NCBI GenBank assembly: GCA_020746875.1
Contig: JAGTJL010000023.1
Span: 804,577 to 868,576, forward strand
Length of the DNA: 64,000 nucleotides
Source of the DNA: Rhexocercosporidium sp. MPI-PUGE-AT-0058
Taxonomy: Eukaryota > Ascomycota > Leotiomycetes > Helotiales
Direction: 5' to 3'
In this document: positions 24,310 to 34,849 of the stretch, piece by piece
How positions within the stretch are numbered: the first letter of the stretch is position 1
Layout of the letters: every line of letters starts with the position of its first letter
Program-made: the position numbers and the translations under genes
Notes under the pieces: model-generated
Told to the model about the DNA's origin: nothing
Seen by the model: only the letters and a program-made list of their open reading frames with translations
Database searches by the model: none

Positions 24310-24996
24310 AATACCTCAAAATCGCGATTTTTGGCGTAAAAGTCGGGCGGAATAAGGGCCTTTGAAGGGCAGCAAAGAGAACCCATCAGTGCTTCGTAGC
24401 TCCTCGATTCGTCTCCAATATGGACAGGCACTACGTCTTGTCGCTGAAAAGGAGAAAGACGTGAGCCATGGGTCCGACCTTGATAGGGTTATACTTGTTC
24501 GATATTAATAGCAATGTGGGGGGCTCCGGGGGAATTGTTGACCCGCCTCGCTTTGCTAGCCGCCAACCCCGCAATGGAGCTTCATTCAGCTTTCGTTCTT
24601 CGACTTGGTCAGCTCACTGCTTCATACAGTATTGCCTACGTATACACTGGTTTAAACGTGTTCTCCTATCCATTTTTGGGCCTCGGTCAATTGTAACACG
24701 ATCAGATTATACCTTGAAGTTTATGTGTGACGACTCACCCGATTGCAACTGAATCCTATCGCTACCAGTTTAACAGATAGGCTACACAGAGATAGGTGGG
24801 CATCCAGTTCTATTTACCTGGTTTGTTCTTTTGCACCTTTGTCAATAGTGATAAGTACGAAGGCTGACTCTGCGGGAAGTTTCGTACTCAGCTGTACAGA
24901 TCGAGCGATTAACAGTACATGAAAAAAAAAGCCATCGTTCCGTGTCCCAGAGCTTGTCTTCGCCCGCTCAGGATCGCGTTCTGTCGCTTCAATATA
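24310..24996. other. GC-balanced upstream region of the HET gene, no supported gene
   Basis: Base composition changes sharply at about 24310, from RIP-type AT-rich to balanced. Two overlapping short ORFs (24468-24752 and 24514-24696) have no recognisable domain and no coding bias that separates them. The region most likely holds the promoter and 5' UTR of the HET gene. Confidence 0.4.
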
Positions 24997-27219
24997 ATGG
25001 ACCGATACCAATATAAACCGCTGTCGCCACGCGGCAAACAGATCCGACTCGTAGTTGTCCACCCCCGCCTGGCATCCTACCCCGAGCAGATCCGGGTGAC
25101 TATCTTCGAAACTCCCCTAGAAGCTGAAAGCCGTCTCTGGCCAACCTTTATGGCTTTATCGTACGTGTGGGGAGATGCGGACAATAGACGAGATCTGATA
25201 GTCGTCGACTTACAGGACGACATTGGCGCCGACCACCTTACCTCCCCTAAGCGTCTCTCTGTAACTGCCAATCTAATGGAAGCACTGATACACCTTCCAT
25301 GGCCCGATAAACATAGCATCCTCTGGATCGATGCCATCTGTATCAACCAGGAGGATATGGATGAACGAGCCCAGCAGGTGAAGTTGATGGCAGAGATATA
25401 CACGTCGGCGTCGCACGTGCTCGCGTGGCTCGGCCCGCCGACGCATGATAGCAACCTGGCTATGAACTTGCTGCACCGTATCAGCGACTCGATCGACGTG
25501 GACTGGAAGTCGTTCGAAATCCGCACCAAGGATTCGGAATGGAGCAGGGAGAGCGCCTCGGCGTCTATGTACTTCCAGCTTCTTCTGGATCTAGACTTCA
25601 ACCTGCCCTGGAACGGCCGAGAATCTCAAGCACTCGAGAGCCTGTTCAACCGGCCATGGTTCGAGCGGCTGTGGATCCGGCAGGAAATCACTCTCGGAGC
25701 AGAGCGTGCCGTATTGATATGCGGTTCCTCGTCTATCGAGTGGACTGCGTTCCGAAAGGTCGCTGTTTTTCTGAATCAGAAGAGCAAGGATCCCAGCCAC
25801 CCACGAATTGAAAGCTGGAGGGCGAGGATTGCGCTCGTGGCCGATAGCTGCATACACCAGAGGATATGGCTTGGGCAGCTGCTCCGCCAGATGCAGCGGA
25901 CGGCGTGTACAGATCCCCGCGACCGAGTCTACGGGATCCTGGGCATTTTGCCCTACGAGTGGAGGGGACTAGCGGAGAGGATACGACCTGATTACCGGAA
26001 GCCCGTGGTGGCAGTTTACCAGGAGCTCCTCCTTGCCGAAATGGCGTTAACAGATCGAGCCGACTTGTTGTCCGAGTGTCTCCTGCCTTCATCCTCCTCC
26101 TCATCATCCTCATCATCCTCCTCCTCCCCATGGGGTCCCTCTTGGGTGCCGAATTGGACGCTGACGCGGGACTGGGACCTGAGCATGACGCAGCAGTGCG
26201 CCGATGGCCAGTCGGCCGTCTGTGCCGTTGAGGATCAGGGAGCGTTGAGGCTCAAGGGCGTCCTCGTCGCCACAATCGTCGACACGCTGGAATTCCCACC
26301 ACTCGTCATCGGCAAGAACGAGAACGAGAACGAGGACGAGGACAAGGGCGACAATGTCGGGGAGCAGCCTCGACCTCTCCCCCCCGTAATAGCTTTCATT
26401 CAGGAGATCGCAGCGAAGCTCGACCTCTTCGATACAACACATTCCCACCAGCCACGAGGCAGTACCGTCCTCGAAGCGCTCTGCTATGCATTCTCGGGCG
26501 GTGGCCATCTCAGGGATCACCTTTCGGAGCAGGTGGTCAACACCACGACGCCTAGCATGGCACAGTTCAAACGCTTAGTCAAGTTCGCGCTCGAATTCAA
26601 GCAAGACGATGTATCCGCGCGAGAACGAGAACTTGACACAGACTTGAAAGCAGCCGTCAAGCTATCCTCGGGACAACTGCTCGTCGCTGGCAGGGAACGC
26701 GCGCTGCTCGTCACAAGGGAAGGCTATATTGGGGCGGGCCCTGCAGCCGCACAACCTGGGGACAAGGTCGCCGTGATGCTAGGGTGCATGCGGCCCTTAG
26801 TTCTGCGGCCGCAAAAGAGGTTTAAGAGGTTAGGGGATTTCGCCACCACGAGCGAGACGGACCATGATACCAACACATACACTGTCGTCGGGCCCTGCAA
26901 CGCGCACGGCTTGAATTGGGGTGAGGCCTTGCTTGGCCCCCTACCGGATGACGTGACGTTTATCTGGAGCCTTTCTCCAGATGGGGACGTGGGTCCCACG
27001 TTCAGAAACCGCCGCACGGGAGAGGAGACTGTTGCAGACCCCCGGATTGACTGGGATTTGCTGAAAACCGACAGCAAGGAAGGTTCGTTCGTGCAGAGGG
27101 AGGCGACGGTGGCGGAGGTTATCCTGTTGGAGACAGATGAGGTAACGTACTATCGGAGGCCAGATGCGGGATACTTTGAAAAGAAGGGCGTTACGTTGCG
27201 GACTTTCGATTTGGTGTAG
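24997..27219 (+). CDS. HET-domain (heterokaryon incompatibility) protein
   Basis: An uninterrupted single-exon frame of 740 aa from the ATG at 24997; a longer frame opens at 24919, but its 26 extra residues (KKKAIVPCP...) look like UTR and the HET pattern starts after MDRYQYKPL. The HET domain (about 50-230) shows ALSYVWGD (53-60), LWIDAICINQED (109-120), AEIYTSASHVLAWLG (132-146) and RPWFERLWIRQE (219-230). A later TDPRDRVYGILGI (305-317) is usual in long fungal HET proteins. A poly-Ser run (365-378) and an acidic Asn/Glu/Asp run (about 442-454) are low-complexity linkers. No signal peptide or membrane segment is evident. Such proteins take part in non-self recognition and cell death when unlike hyphae fuse; the partner here is unknown. 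The gene carries no RIP mutations and is the only intact gene in the window. Confidence 0.9.
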   Translation: MDRYQYKPLSPRGKQIRLVVVHPRLASYPEQIRVTIFETPLEAESRLWPTFMALSYVWGDADNRRDLIVVDLQDDIGADHLTSPKRLSVTANLMEALIHLPWPDKHSILWIDAICINQEDMDERAQQVKLMAEIYTSASHVLAWLGPPTHDSNLAMNLLHRISDSIDVDWKSFEIRTKDSEWSRESASASMYFQLLLDLDFNLPWNGRESQALESLFNRPWFERLWIRQEITLGAERAVLICGSSSIEWTAFRKVAVFLNQKSKDPSHPRIESWRARIALVADSCIHQRIWLGQLLRQMQRTACTDPRDRVYGILGILPYEWRGLAERIRPDYRKPVVAVYQELLLAEMALTDRADLLSECLLPSSSSSSSSSSSSSPWGPSWVPNWTLTRDWDLSMTQQCADGQSAVCAVEDQGALRLKGVLVATIVDTLEFPPLVIGKNENENEDEDKGDNVGEQPRPLPPVIAFIQEIAAKLDLFDTTHSHQPRGSTVLEALCYAFSGGGHLRDHLSEQVVNTTTPSMAQFKRLVKFALEFKQDDVSARERELDTDLKAAVKLSSGQLLVAGRERALLVTREGYIGAGPAAAQPGDKVAVMLGCMRPLVLRPQKRFKRLGDFATTSETDHDTNTYTVVGPCNAHGLNWGEALLGPLPDDVTFIWSLSPDGDVGPTFRNRRTGEETVADPRIDWDLLKTDSKEGSFVQREATVAEVILLETDEVTYYRRPDAGYFEKKGVTLRTFDLV

Positions 27220-29427
27220 CGGCAGATTGAGGAGTGGCTGTTGATCATCTAAAGAGATCAGAAGAGGAGTGGCAGAGGTGGTTGTAGTAGACGAGGTGAG
27301 AGCGGAAGTGGAAGAGTGTAGTTCAAGGATGTTGATAGAGCGAAGAATTCTTTGGGAAAGATGATATTGAGGCAAACGTCGTCGCTTTCACTCGGGGATT
27401 GGAGTTAACTAGAGTTTAGTCTATATTAATAAGTAGCGAAAGAGATGTGCTGTGTCTAAGGGCGCTAAGAAAAGTTTCCGTACTGTTATGGCTTCTTAGC
27501 TTCCAATATCGTAGAATATTATAAAAAGAGTCTAAAGGCAGAATATGCTTAGTGCATTGATTAAAGAGATAACTTTCGATAAAGCACTCTATAAGATCTT
27601 CGAATAAGCCTGGATTGAGGGCAAGCAGACGGATTCGTTAGCCATCAGCGGCCTAATGTATATTGTAAACTAAGGTCGAGTCGATTTGACTACGTTATGC
27701 CCTTATTAGCTGTCCTGCCGAGCCTGCCTCGTGCGGTCTCTCCCGCGGATCACTGTTACCGCCTGCCGACCTTAAATCTTTAAAGGAGCGAGAGCTTTCT
27801 ATCGCTTAGAAAAAGGGAAAAGCAAAATCTAATACTACGAGACATATCACGTTCGTGTTTTTACTCTTTATTAAACTTAATAACGTTGTCTTTAAAGCTC
27901 AAATACATATATTATTATATTAAGCTACGTAAATAGCAATATCTTCTTCGTTTGTTAATATTTATAGTAACTTCAACCTCCTCATTCTCAACTCTATATA
28001 CGGTGTAAATGTTTACAAGCTATGTAAATATACTATTATACCGCGTGAGATTACGTCTTACCTCCAGATCTATCACCGAGTAAATAAGAGTTTAATATCT
28101 CACCAAATCAAAGCTATATATAACTAGATCCCAATACTTCTCAAATAAGGTACATATAAAACGGGTGAGTAAATTTTGCAGACTTGTTTTTTACTTGGGA
28201 TATGTTCTTTAGGCAATGTGCTGACAGTTCTCACAGACAATAGGAATACAGGGGGGTTAATTGCATCTACGTCCATCTTAATCCTTCTCAGTTCTCAACA
28301 TCGCATAGCAATCACTTTAGTTGCTGTCTCAGCATATTCACATTGATGTTCAAATCACGAGACGAATTCAGGCGTAGATATGGTGGCAGCAACAGCAGAA
28401 ACCATTGTGTTTGTTGAACTATGCTTGATATTTCCATGCACCTCAGAACTTGATAAAGATTCCTGCATCTTCGGCCACATCCCACGCCCAGGTCAGTAAG
28501 ACGACAGGGCAAAGTATGAGATGTGAAGAAGTCAATGAAACCTAGACATTACTTTTGCACTGCTCACATTTAATACAAGAGTTATCGTCAACATCGTCGT
28601 GATCATCACCATGACTCCGACCACCAGCACCAGCAGGAATATGGCCCCCTCCTTTGGCTTCCCTCGTGAAGTTCAATAATCCTGCGTCCACAAAGTCCCA
28701 GTTGAACATCATCTCCTTCTGTCACTAGTCCCTGATCTTGGGAAAGAAGCTCAACATATCGTTGCGATATCATTCTAGCCGCTGGGCCGATTCCAACACT
28801 CCATTGAACACCAACAGCAACTCGATGCGCCCTGGTTCTTTTCGTGTGCTCTTGTGATGAACCTGACCACGAACAAGCCCGCCGCAATGAACAGCTTCTA
28901 GAGCCCAGACGACAGATATTTCCAAGCTAGTTCCAAGCCCTTCATATACACCTACATAATCGAGAAGACAAACATCGTCCTGGGTCTCTGCCTATTTTCC
29001 GGCTTCCCGGTGGTCGAGAGGAGATTATTGCTGCGCCTCAGCTGAGGAGGTCCGAAACACTGCTTTACATTCCTATTCGTGTTATATATGTTGTTCGACG
29101 CTCGTCAGTCGTATTATCATACATTAGTCTGCTATAGGTCCTATCTTGGAGCTTCGCATGGGGGAAGGCGACATTCTGGTGGTTTGCGTTCCTTGCATTG
29201 TCCTGACTTTGAACTTGACCTGGCAGCACTAATGTACGTACGTTACTATCACTGCTTCCTTTTTGTTAAGTTACCCCGGGTAAACTGCACGCTGCAGCTT
29301 TGCGTATTGCTGTAAGATGGAGGCGTAGAGGATTCAAAAGTCGCTCCTGCACAAAGTCCGCGAAGCGACAGTTGTAAGAATTTTGTAGCGCCAGCGCTGG
29401 AAGACTATAGCCCATATTACTGTATGT
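27220..29427. other. Intergenic region, mixed composition, no supported gene
   Basis: 27220-27420 is the likely 3' UTR of the HET gene. 27420-28160 is moderately AT-rich with TAG/TAA at positions that could be former Gln codons in one plus-strand frame (for example GFLASNIVEYYKKSLKAEYA around 27490), perhaps a decayed transposon or gene. 28170-29427 is GC-balanced; short ORFs on both strands (28312-28512, 28606-28887, 29079-29315) show no domain. A spliced gene cannot be excluded. Confidence 0.35.
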
Positions 29428-29781
29428 TCAGCGTCCAAAGCGATCTCCTTTCTTGTTCGTCGTCGGAATCTGATTGGCAAAGGTGACAAAGTCGGCCTCG
29501 CCTTGTAGAGCGGTATCGCGAGGGTCGTTGATGAGAATCTGCGGATTTCCTAATCCATTGGTATGGCTGAGGACCTGCCGGATATTTGTATTATAGACTC
29601 GGGAGTCGCTGCTGCGTGGACTAAAGGTGGGCAAATAATGGGAGAGTGGCGAGTCAAGGCTGATTAGGTCTTCGAAATAAATCCGATGAGGAATTTCGTA
29701 TCGATGTCAGGGCTTAGCTGCTTCTCGACATTGCGATATCCGCAGCGTTGGCAGATAGCAGACGGCCATGGTGGATGATGC
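29428..29781 (-). pseudogene. Beta-lactamase-like serine hydrolase pseudogene, 3' part
   Basis: Minus strand. Pieces of the fungal class-C-type beta-lactamase/esterase family (PF00144-like) are readable: HHGRLLSANA, then after a frameshift GYRNVEKQLSPDIDTKFLIG, then IRQVLSHTNGLG at 29548-29583. The SxxK catalytic region lies at 29667-29684 and reads GFISKT, so the nucleophilic serine expected at the second position is phenylalanine. The frame ends with RFGR and a stop at 29428, before the rest of the domain. Frameshift, stops, lost serine and truncation make it a clear pseudogene. The 5' part lies beyond the hAT element at 30631-30920. Substrate unknown. Confidence 0.6.
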
Positions 29782-30630
29782 CAGAGCGTTTGATAAGCCA
29801 ATCAGTTAGCCATCAGCTGAATAGATTTCTCAGCTGATTGACTTATATATAAATTAATAACTGACTGACTTAGCTGAGTAACTTATTAGCTGCGAATCAG
29901 CTGCAGGGGTGAAAATTAAAGCGCTAAAAATATTATTCTTAACTAAATAGTATTATAATATAATTATAACTTAATAATACCTTTATACTGTTATTTCTTT
30001 AAGTATTTCTTATAATAAAGCATATCTACCGACAGACTTAAGATCTCTAGCGTTATTTATTTAAAGTACAAGGGAAAAACACGTTTGCACTCGGAGCTTA
30101 TAATAGAGACGGCTAGAAAGTCAAACGCTATCGCAATTAACTGTAGCTATAAAATTTATCTGGACTTTTAGTAATTAAATAACAGTATGAAGCAAGTTAG
30201 TTCTTCTAAGTATTATACTAATTAATCTCGATCTTCGACTTGAAGTACAAGTAAAAGCATTCCGTAATACTAGGATTTGCTATTATACGACTGAATATAT
30301 GAGTTAAAGAGGTAGTAAATGATGCTCCCGCAAGCCTTAGCTCTATTAACGGTATTAAATAAAGTAAAGCTAGATATAACGTTATTAACGATTTTAATAG
30401 AAATTAACTACTTAGTAGATGTTCATAATATTAGCTAAAGGTTTTTTAATTATCCTGCCTCTTCTTACCGCTTAATTTTAGTTTAACGGAAGCTATCATT
30501 CCGTCCTGGGGATTACTAAATCAACAAACAAGATATCAAAGTACTATTAAAACCTCTTATAAAACTGAGCTTATAATTAAGTTTAAAAATACCCTTAGCT
30601 TATAAGCCGGCTGGCTTATCAAACACTCTG
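29782..30630. mobile_element. hAT-type non-autonomous element (849 bp), RIP-mutated inside
   Basis: The terminal inverted repeats are CAGAGCGTTTGATAAGCCA at 29782-29800 and its inverted partner TGGCTTATCAAACACTCTG at 30612-30630. The ends start CAGAG, a typical hAT terminus. An 8-bp duplication flanks it: GATGATGC (29774-29781) and GATAATGC (30631-30638), with one G/A change. The left subterminal 100 bp carry several CAGCTGA/TCAGCTG boxes, as expected for hAT transposase-binding repeats. The inside is AT-rich and encodes nothing recognisable. It splits the beta-lactamase-like pseudogene. Confidence 0.8.
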
Positions 30631-30920
30631 GATAATGCCGCCGTAAGCGAAACCTGATGCGCCACAAATGGAGAGAAGCTGGGCGATTTACGAACGGGCT
30701 CAAACGTTATTGAATCTCCAGCGAAGGGAAACCGGTCTTCTCTTCGGGTGAGAAATTTTGTGAAGTAGCCATACTCCTCTGACGAGACAAAAGTCGGGTA
30801 TGTTTGTTGACTTGAGATGAAGGGATCGTGCGCAAGTGGATGGGCGTCTTCTGTGAATGGTTGAGTAAGCGAGAAATTCGTGAAGAGTGGGTCGTAGTTG
30901 TACTTGCTGTCAATTTCCAT
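30631..30920 (-). pseudogene. Beta-lactamase-like pseudogene, 5' part
   Basis: Minus-strand frame from an ATG at 30918-30920 (MEIDSKYNYDPLF) to the hAT insertion. The last part, SPFVAHQVSLTAALS, resembles the lead-in to the HHG region in the family. That fits the HHG segment found at the other side of the insertion. The link between the two halves rests on the hAT target duplication plus family order; it is inference, and the N-terminal 60 residues are not recognisable on their own. Confidence 0.45.
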
Positions 30921-32837
30921 TCGTTACGGCCTAGTATCAGAAATGAGAGAGAAAAGGTAACTTAGAGTCTTGAAGCCGAGCTGTGATCGAGCGGTAATGA
31001 ATAGGAAATAGATGGTACGCCGGCTGGGCACACAAGCAGCTGCAGGATGGTTGAAAAAGACGAGCGAGAGCGCAGCAGCACGTAATCGACAGAATCAAGA
31101 TGTCAAAGACTCATTTGTTTAAAGCCAGAACGACAAGAAAAATCCTTACTGAGCTAGATTTGAAGCTGAGATGAGGTGAGAAGCAGTAATATATATATGC
31201 GCTTGCTGAATCGTTAAGTGGTTTATTTATGAACTTAACTCATAGTAAGCGAGACAGTAGTAGGCTACCAAACACGACAAAGTGAATAAGCATCAAAATA
31301 CCTATCTGACTCAAGAAAGTACTGTCGCTCGACTCTGATAATAGGAATAGCCTTGGCTTAAGGCAAGTATAGCATACTGTCGCGAGTGGTACGGCGTGTA
31401 CCCGCGTAAGTCGAGTTGATTTCAGGCAGAGTCACTAAGGAAGTATTACTTACCTAGAAAAGAGTCCAACTTTGATTCACTTGAGTAATGCGAAAAGGTG
31501 GCGGCAAGCCAGCAAGGCCGTCTGTCATGTAATGTAACACGAAGCGAGGTATGATGCAGTGCGAGGAATGTGCTACCATCAATCTAGCTGTGACGTGGGA
31601 CAGACAATCAATCAACGACTGACGTTTACCATAAGAAAAGTCGCAATCATGGACGATTGTACTCCTAATGTTGACAGGGAGTTTAACAGACGACACTACC
31701 ATTGACAGCAGCTAATCGAAAGCTTCCCGGCCAGCAGCCGATGAATCGACGAATATTCAGAGTCATTTAAGCAAAAAAGCATAAGAGATGAGACATGGGG
31801 ATTAGGAGGTGGGAGTTAATGGATAAAAGATGAGTGAAAAAACGAGAAATCAATAACTACAAGATACGTTATAGTATCACTAAGCCCCCTTCAATCAACC
31901 GCAGATAAAAAAAAAGCTTTCTTGAAGTCTTGAAATCTCTCAGATTCCATTTCCAATCCAATTCCACCTGCGTCTACCTCTACCATCCACATCCACATCC
32001 TCATCCATACCCATACTCTCAGCAAGATCCGGAGATAACGACCTCGATCATCCACAATTATCAAATTCTTCTCCTTGTACCACTTCCAAATCCTGAAGGG
32101 GTTAACGGTAGGAGATATCTCTGCTCGCCCACGCTTAACCGAGGCACTGTTTAGTTAGTTTTGTCGTTATTATATCGCTAGACGCCGTCTACAACCTGAT
32201 TTACTAAGTAGTCGTATGCCAGCGCTGCCAGACATGCTTGGTCCTGCCAGAGCAGTGTCAAGCGACACTTGCGAGGAGAGCCGTATCGTCTCCTAAGTCC
32301 GGCTTTAAAAGCCTACATAGCATGAGCCAGAAGAATCTAAATCAGTCAAAAGACTGAGACGATGATCATTCTGTTTTCAGAGATCGCCCTTGTCCTATGC
32401 TTCCCAAAGTTCCTCAAAGTTTAAGGAAGCACCTTCCCTTACGCCATCTTCTGTGCCGAGTTCATATTCCACGCTAGGCAGATCGTCCCATTAATCAAAG
32501 AGTAACAGCCGCCCTAAGAGAGGAAATTCGTGCTTTGTGACAGGAACTAGACGTGGAAGTCCGTTCTTAAAAAAGAAGGGAGATAGCGCGCTCGCTGAAT
32601 ACGAAATAAAGTAGTAATATAAGTCTTTCATGAGACCCGGGACTTGTTAATAAGTCGATGAATCTAATAGAATTACAGAGGAAAGAAGGACCCCTACTTA
32701 TAATCGTTAATAGTAATAAAAGGATCTCTTCTTTCTTCTTCTTAAAATTAAAGTATTATTTTCTATTTTAAATAATTACTTCAAGAGAAAGTCCTGACTT
32801 TCTTACCTTGAATGCGAATTTGCTATATACCGTATTA
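30921..32837. other. Intergenic region, no supported gene
   Basis: 30921-32600 is GC-balanced, 32600-32837 turns AT-rich. A C/T-rich run with CATCCA and CATACC repeats at 31960-32015 resembles a fungal promoter or 5' leader. Short ORFs at 31454-31702 (minus) and 31930-32154 (plus) have no recognisable domain. Nothing else is supported. Confidence 0.35.
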
Positions 32838-34660
32838 AGTCCCCACCCCACCATTCCGATCGCCCCCCTATTCCGTTTACCTCGCTTAACATACCGCTTT
32901 TCTACTTACTTACTTTTAATAATTAATAACTTTCTTATTCTCTTATCGATTTTCTTCATTTTTGGAATCTGAATTGAGACGACAATGAAGCCGAAATATA
33001 CTGAAGACGACGTGGTTCTGGCTCTGCGTGCGATTGAAAATGGCAAGTCCTTGCGATGCGCTGCAAAAGAGTAGGGTATACCACAGTCTACCCTCCAAGG
33101 TCGATTTCATAGCATAAATACCCATCAACAAGCTGCTAGTCACTTGCAAAAGCTACCCACGATATTAGAAGAGCGTCTTACGCACTGGGTTTTGACTTAA
33201 GAGACATTAGGGTTTAATATTACTTATACGCAAGTGCGGCTTTTTAAGAACCGACTTTGTGCACTTTAAGAGGATTCTATACTACTCGGAAAACGATGGG
33301 TACAGCGGTTTTTCAAGCGGAATCTTGTTTTAAGTACTAAGAAGTAATATTCTATTGATTTTGTACGTGTTAATAACGCAATATCTGATATTATTAAGCC
33401 GTAGTTCTAAAAAATACAGATTCCAGCTATTAAGGCAATTCTACCTGAAAATCGTTAGAATATGGATAAAGCAAGGATTATAAAAGGCTTTGGAATCAAT
33501 GGCTTAGTTATTGGCCATAAAAACCGACGTTTTATATAACGGAAGCAGCCTAGTTCCCGGAATTGGACCTCTTTTATTAAATGCATCTCTGCAACCGGCA
33601 AGAAAATTACTCCACTTGTAATATATAAAGGAAAATCGGTCTAGCAATAATAGTTTCCAGCAGATATTAACTTATTTAAGGAATGGAAGTTTATAGCAAT
33701 AGAGAATAGATAGATAGATAATGCTACCGCATTAGAATAGCTGGAAAAGGTCTTCATTCTCTAGACGCAACCACGTGATCAAAAACCTCGATTACTAGTC
33801 TTAGACGGCCATAGAAGTCATGAGACTACGGAATTCATATAGAAGTGCTTAGAATATAATATATTTCTATTGTTTTTACTTACATATACGTCGCACGTCT
33901 TACAATCGTTGGATTTATCGATTTTCTCTCCTCTCAAAGCAGCCTACCGAAAATACCTTAATCTTTTGGCATTAATAACTGATTTTACCTCAATTAACAA
34001 GCGTAACTTCTTAATATACTATTATAAAGCACGGAAAGAGAGCTTAACGGGTATAAATATTAAATCTAGCTAAAAAGCTACCGAGTTATAGCTAATGAGT
34101 ATGGCGAAACCACTTATGAGCCGATTACTCTTGGAGAATAGTAATAAAGAGCTGGAAAATAGTGTTTCTAAAGACTTTTAGGCTACTAAAGAAGTAAAGG
34201 AATTATTAATTATATAGTTTACGCTAAAAGCAGGCAAAGAATTCCGATTATAAATCAATACTTTAACTAAATTAGCATATAATAACTTTCTAACGCGACG
34301 ACTACTCTTTAAAAAAGCTATAAAGGCTTTAGATTAAAAGGATTTCGCTCTTAGTTAGGCAGAGATGAAGATATAATAATTAAAAGCTAAATTAAATTAA
34401 TTAAGGCCACGGAAAAAACGGAAAGTTTAAACTAGCCCAAATTCCAAGTTTGCGGATATTTAGGCTATTTAAAGAGCTCAAATTATAACTAGAAAGTAAG
34501 AAATTATATCTATTAATTTAAATTCGGCAAAAGATTTTAATTTTAAAAAAGATTATATATAAGTAAAGGCGTTATAGAGTTATTAAGTGTTTTTTCCAAA
34601 TAGTAGTAAATTACGGGGTGAACGGAATGGGGGGGCGATCGGAATGGTGGGGTGGGGACT
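32838..34660 (+). mobile_element. Fot1/pogo-type DNA transposon, full length, RIP-mutated
   Basis: 1,823 bp flanked by TA (32836-32837, 34661-34662). The terminal inverted repeats are about 47 bp (32838-32884 and 34614-34660), start AGTCCCCACCCCACC and differ only at three C/T positions. One transposase pseudogene fills the interior. Length, TA duplication and transposase all fit the Fot1 group of the pogo family. Confidence 0.9.
32984..34560 (+). pseudogene. Fot1-like pogo transposase, RIP-mutated
   Basis: From MKPKYTEDDVVLALRAIENG at 32984. Domains in order: a psq-type helix-turn-helix (LRAIENGKSLRCAAKE, IPQSTLQGRF); a CENP-B-type DNA-binding part (about 33165-33260, ERLTHWVLT, YTQVRLFKNRLC); and a DDE catalytic core. 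The core shows NMDKARIIKGFGINGLV from 33459, LLVLDGHRSHETTEFI from 33791 and LQSLDLSIFSPLKAAYRK around 33904-33953. The three acidic residues are still present, but Gln/Trp codons throughout are TAG/TAA, so it is dead. It would have cut and pasted elements with the same 47-bp ends. Confidence 0.85.
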
Positions 34661-34849
34661 TATCTGGCATATAGCGCCACCCTCACTGTGGCCGCTATCT
34701 CGACTATACCGCTAGGTCTAATTATATCACCTTAACTTGGCGTATATTATATCGCTATAACGGTATAAGATTTCCAAGCAAAAGTATTCACAGCTCGCGT
34801 ATTTTAAGTGTAAATAAAGAGGTTTAAGAGTATATATTCTAGTAATATT

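Noticed and set aside
24468..24752. Two overlapping short ORFs upstream of the HET gene
   Set aside because: No domain, no agreement on frame, and no start context better than chance; probably promoter or 5' UTR.
24919..24996. Upstream ATG giving a 766-residue HET protein
   Set aside because: The 26 extra residues do not resemble HET N-termini; the ATG at 24997 fits better. Transcript data could overturn this.
25077..27375. Several minus-strand and alternate-frame ORFs of 65-174 codons
   Set aside because: They are shadows of the HET gene, whose frame alone carries recognisable motifs.
28312..29315. ORFs of 66-93 codons on both strands
   Set aside because: Low complexity or no domain; no support for splicing into a gene.
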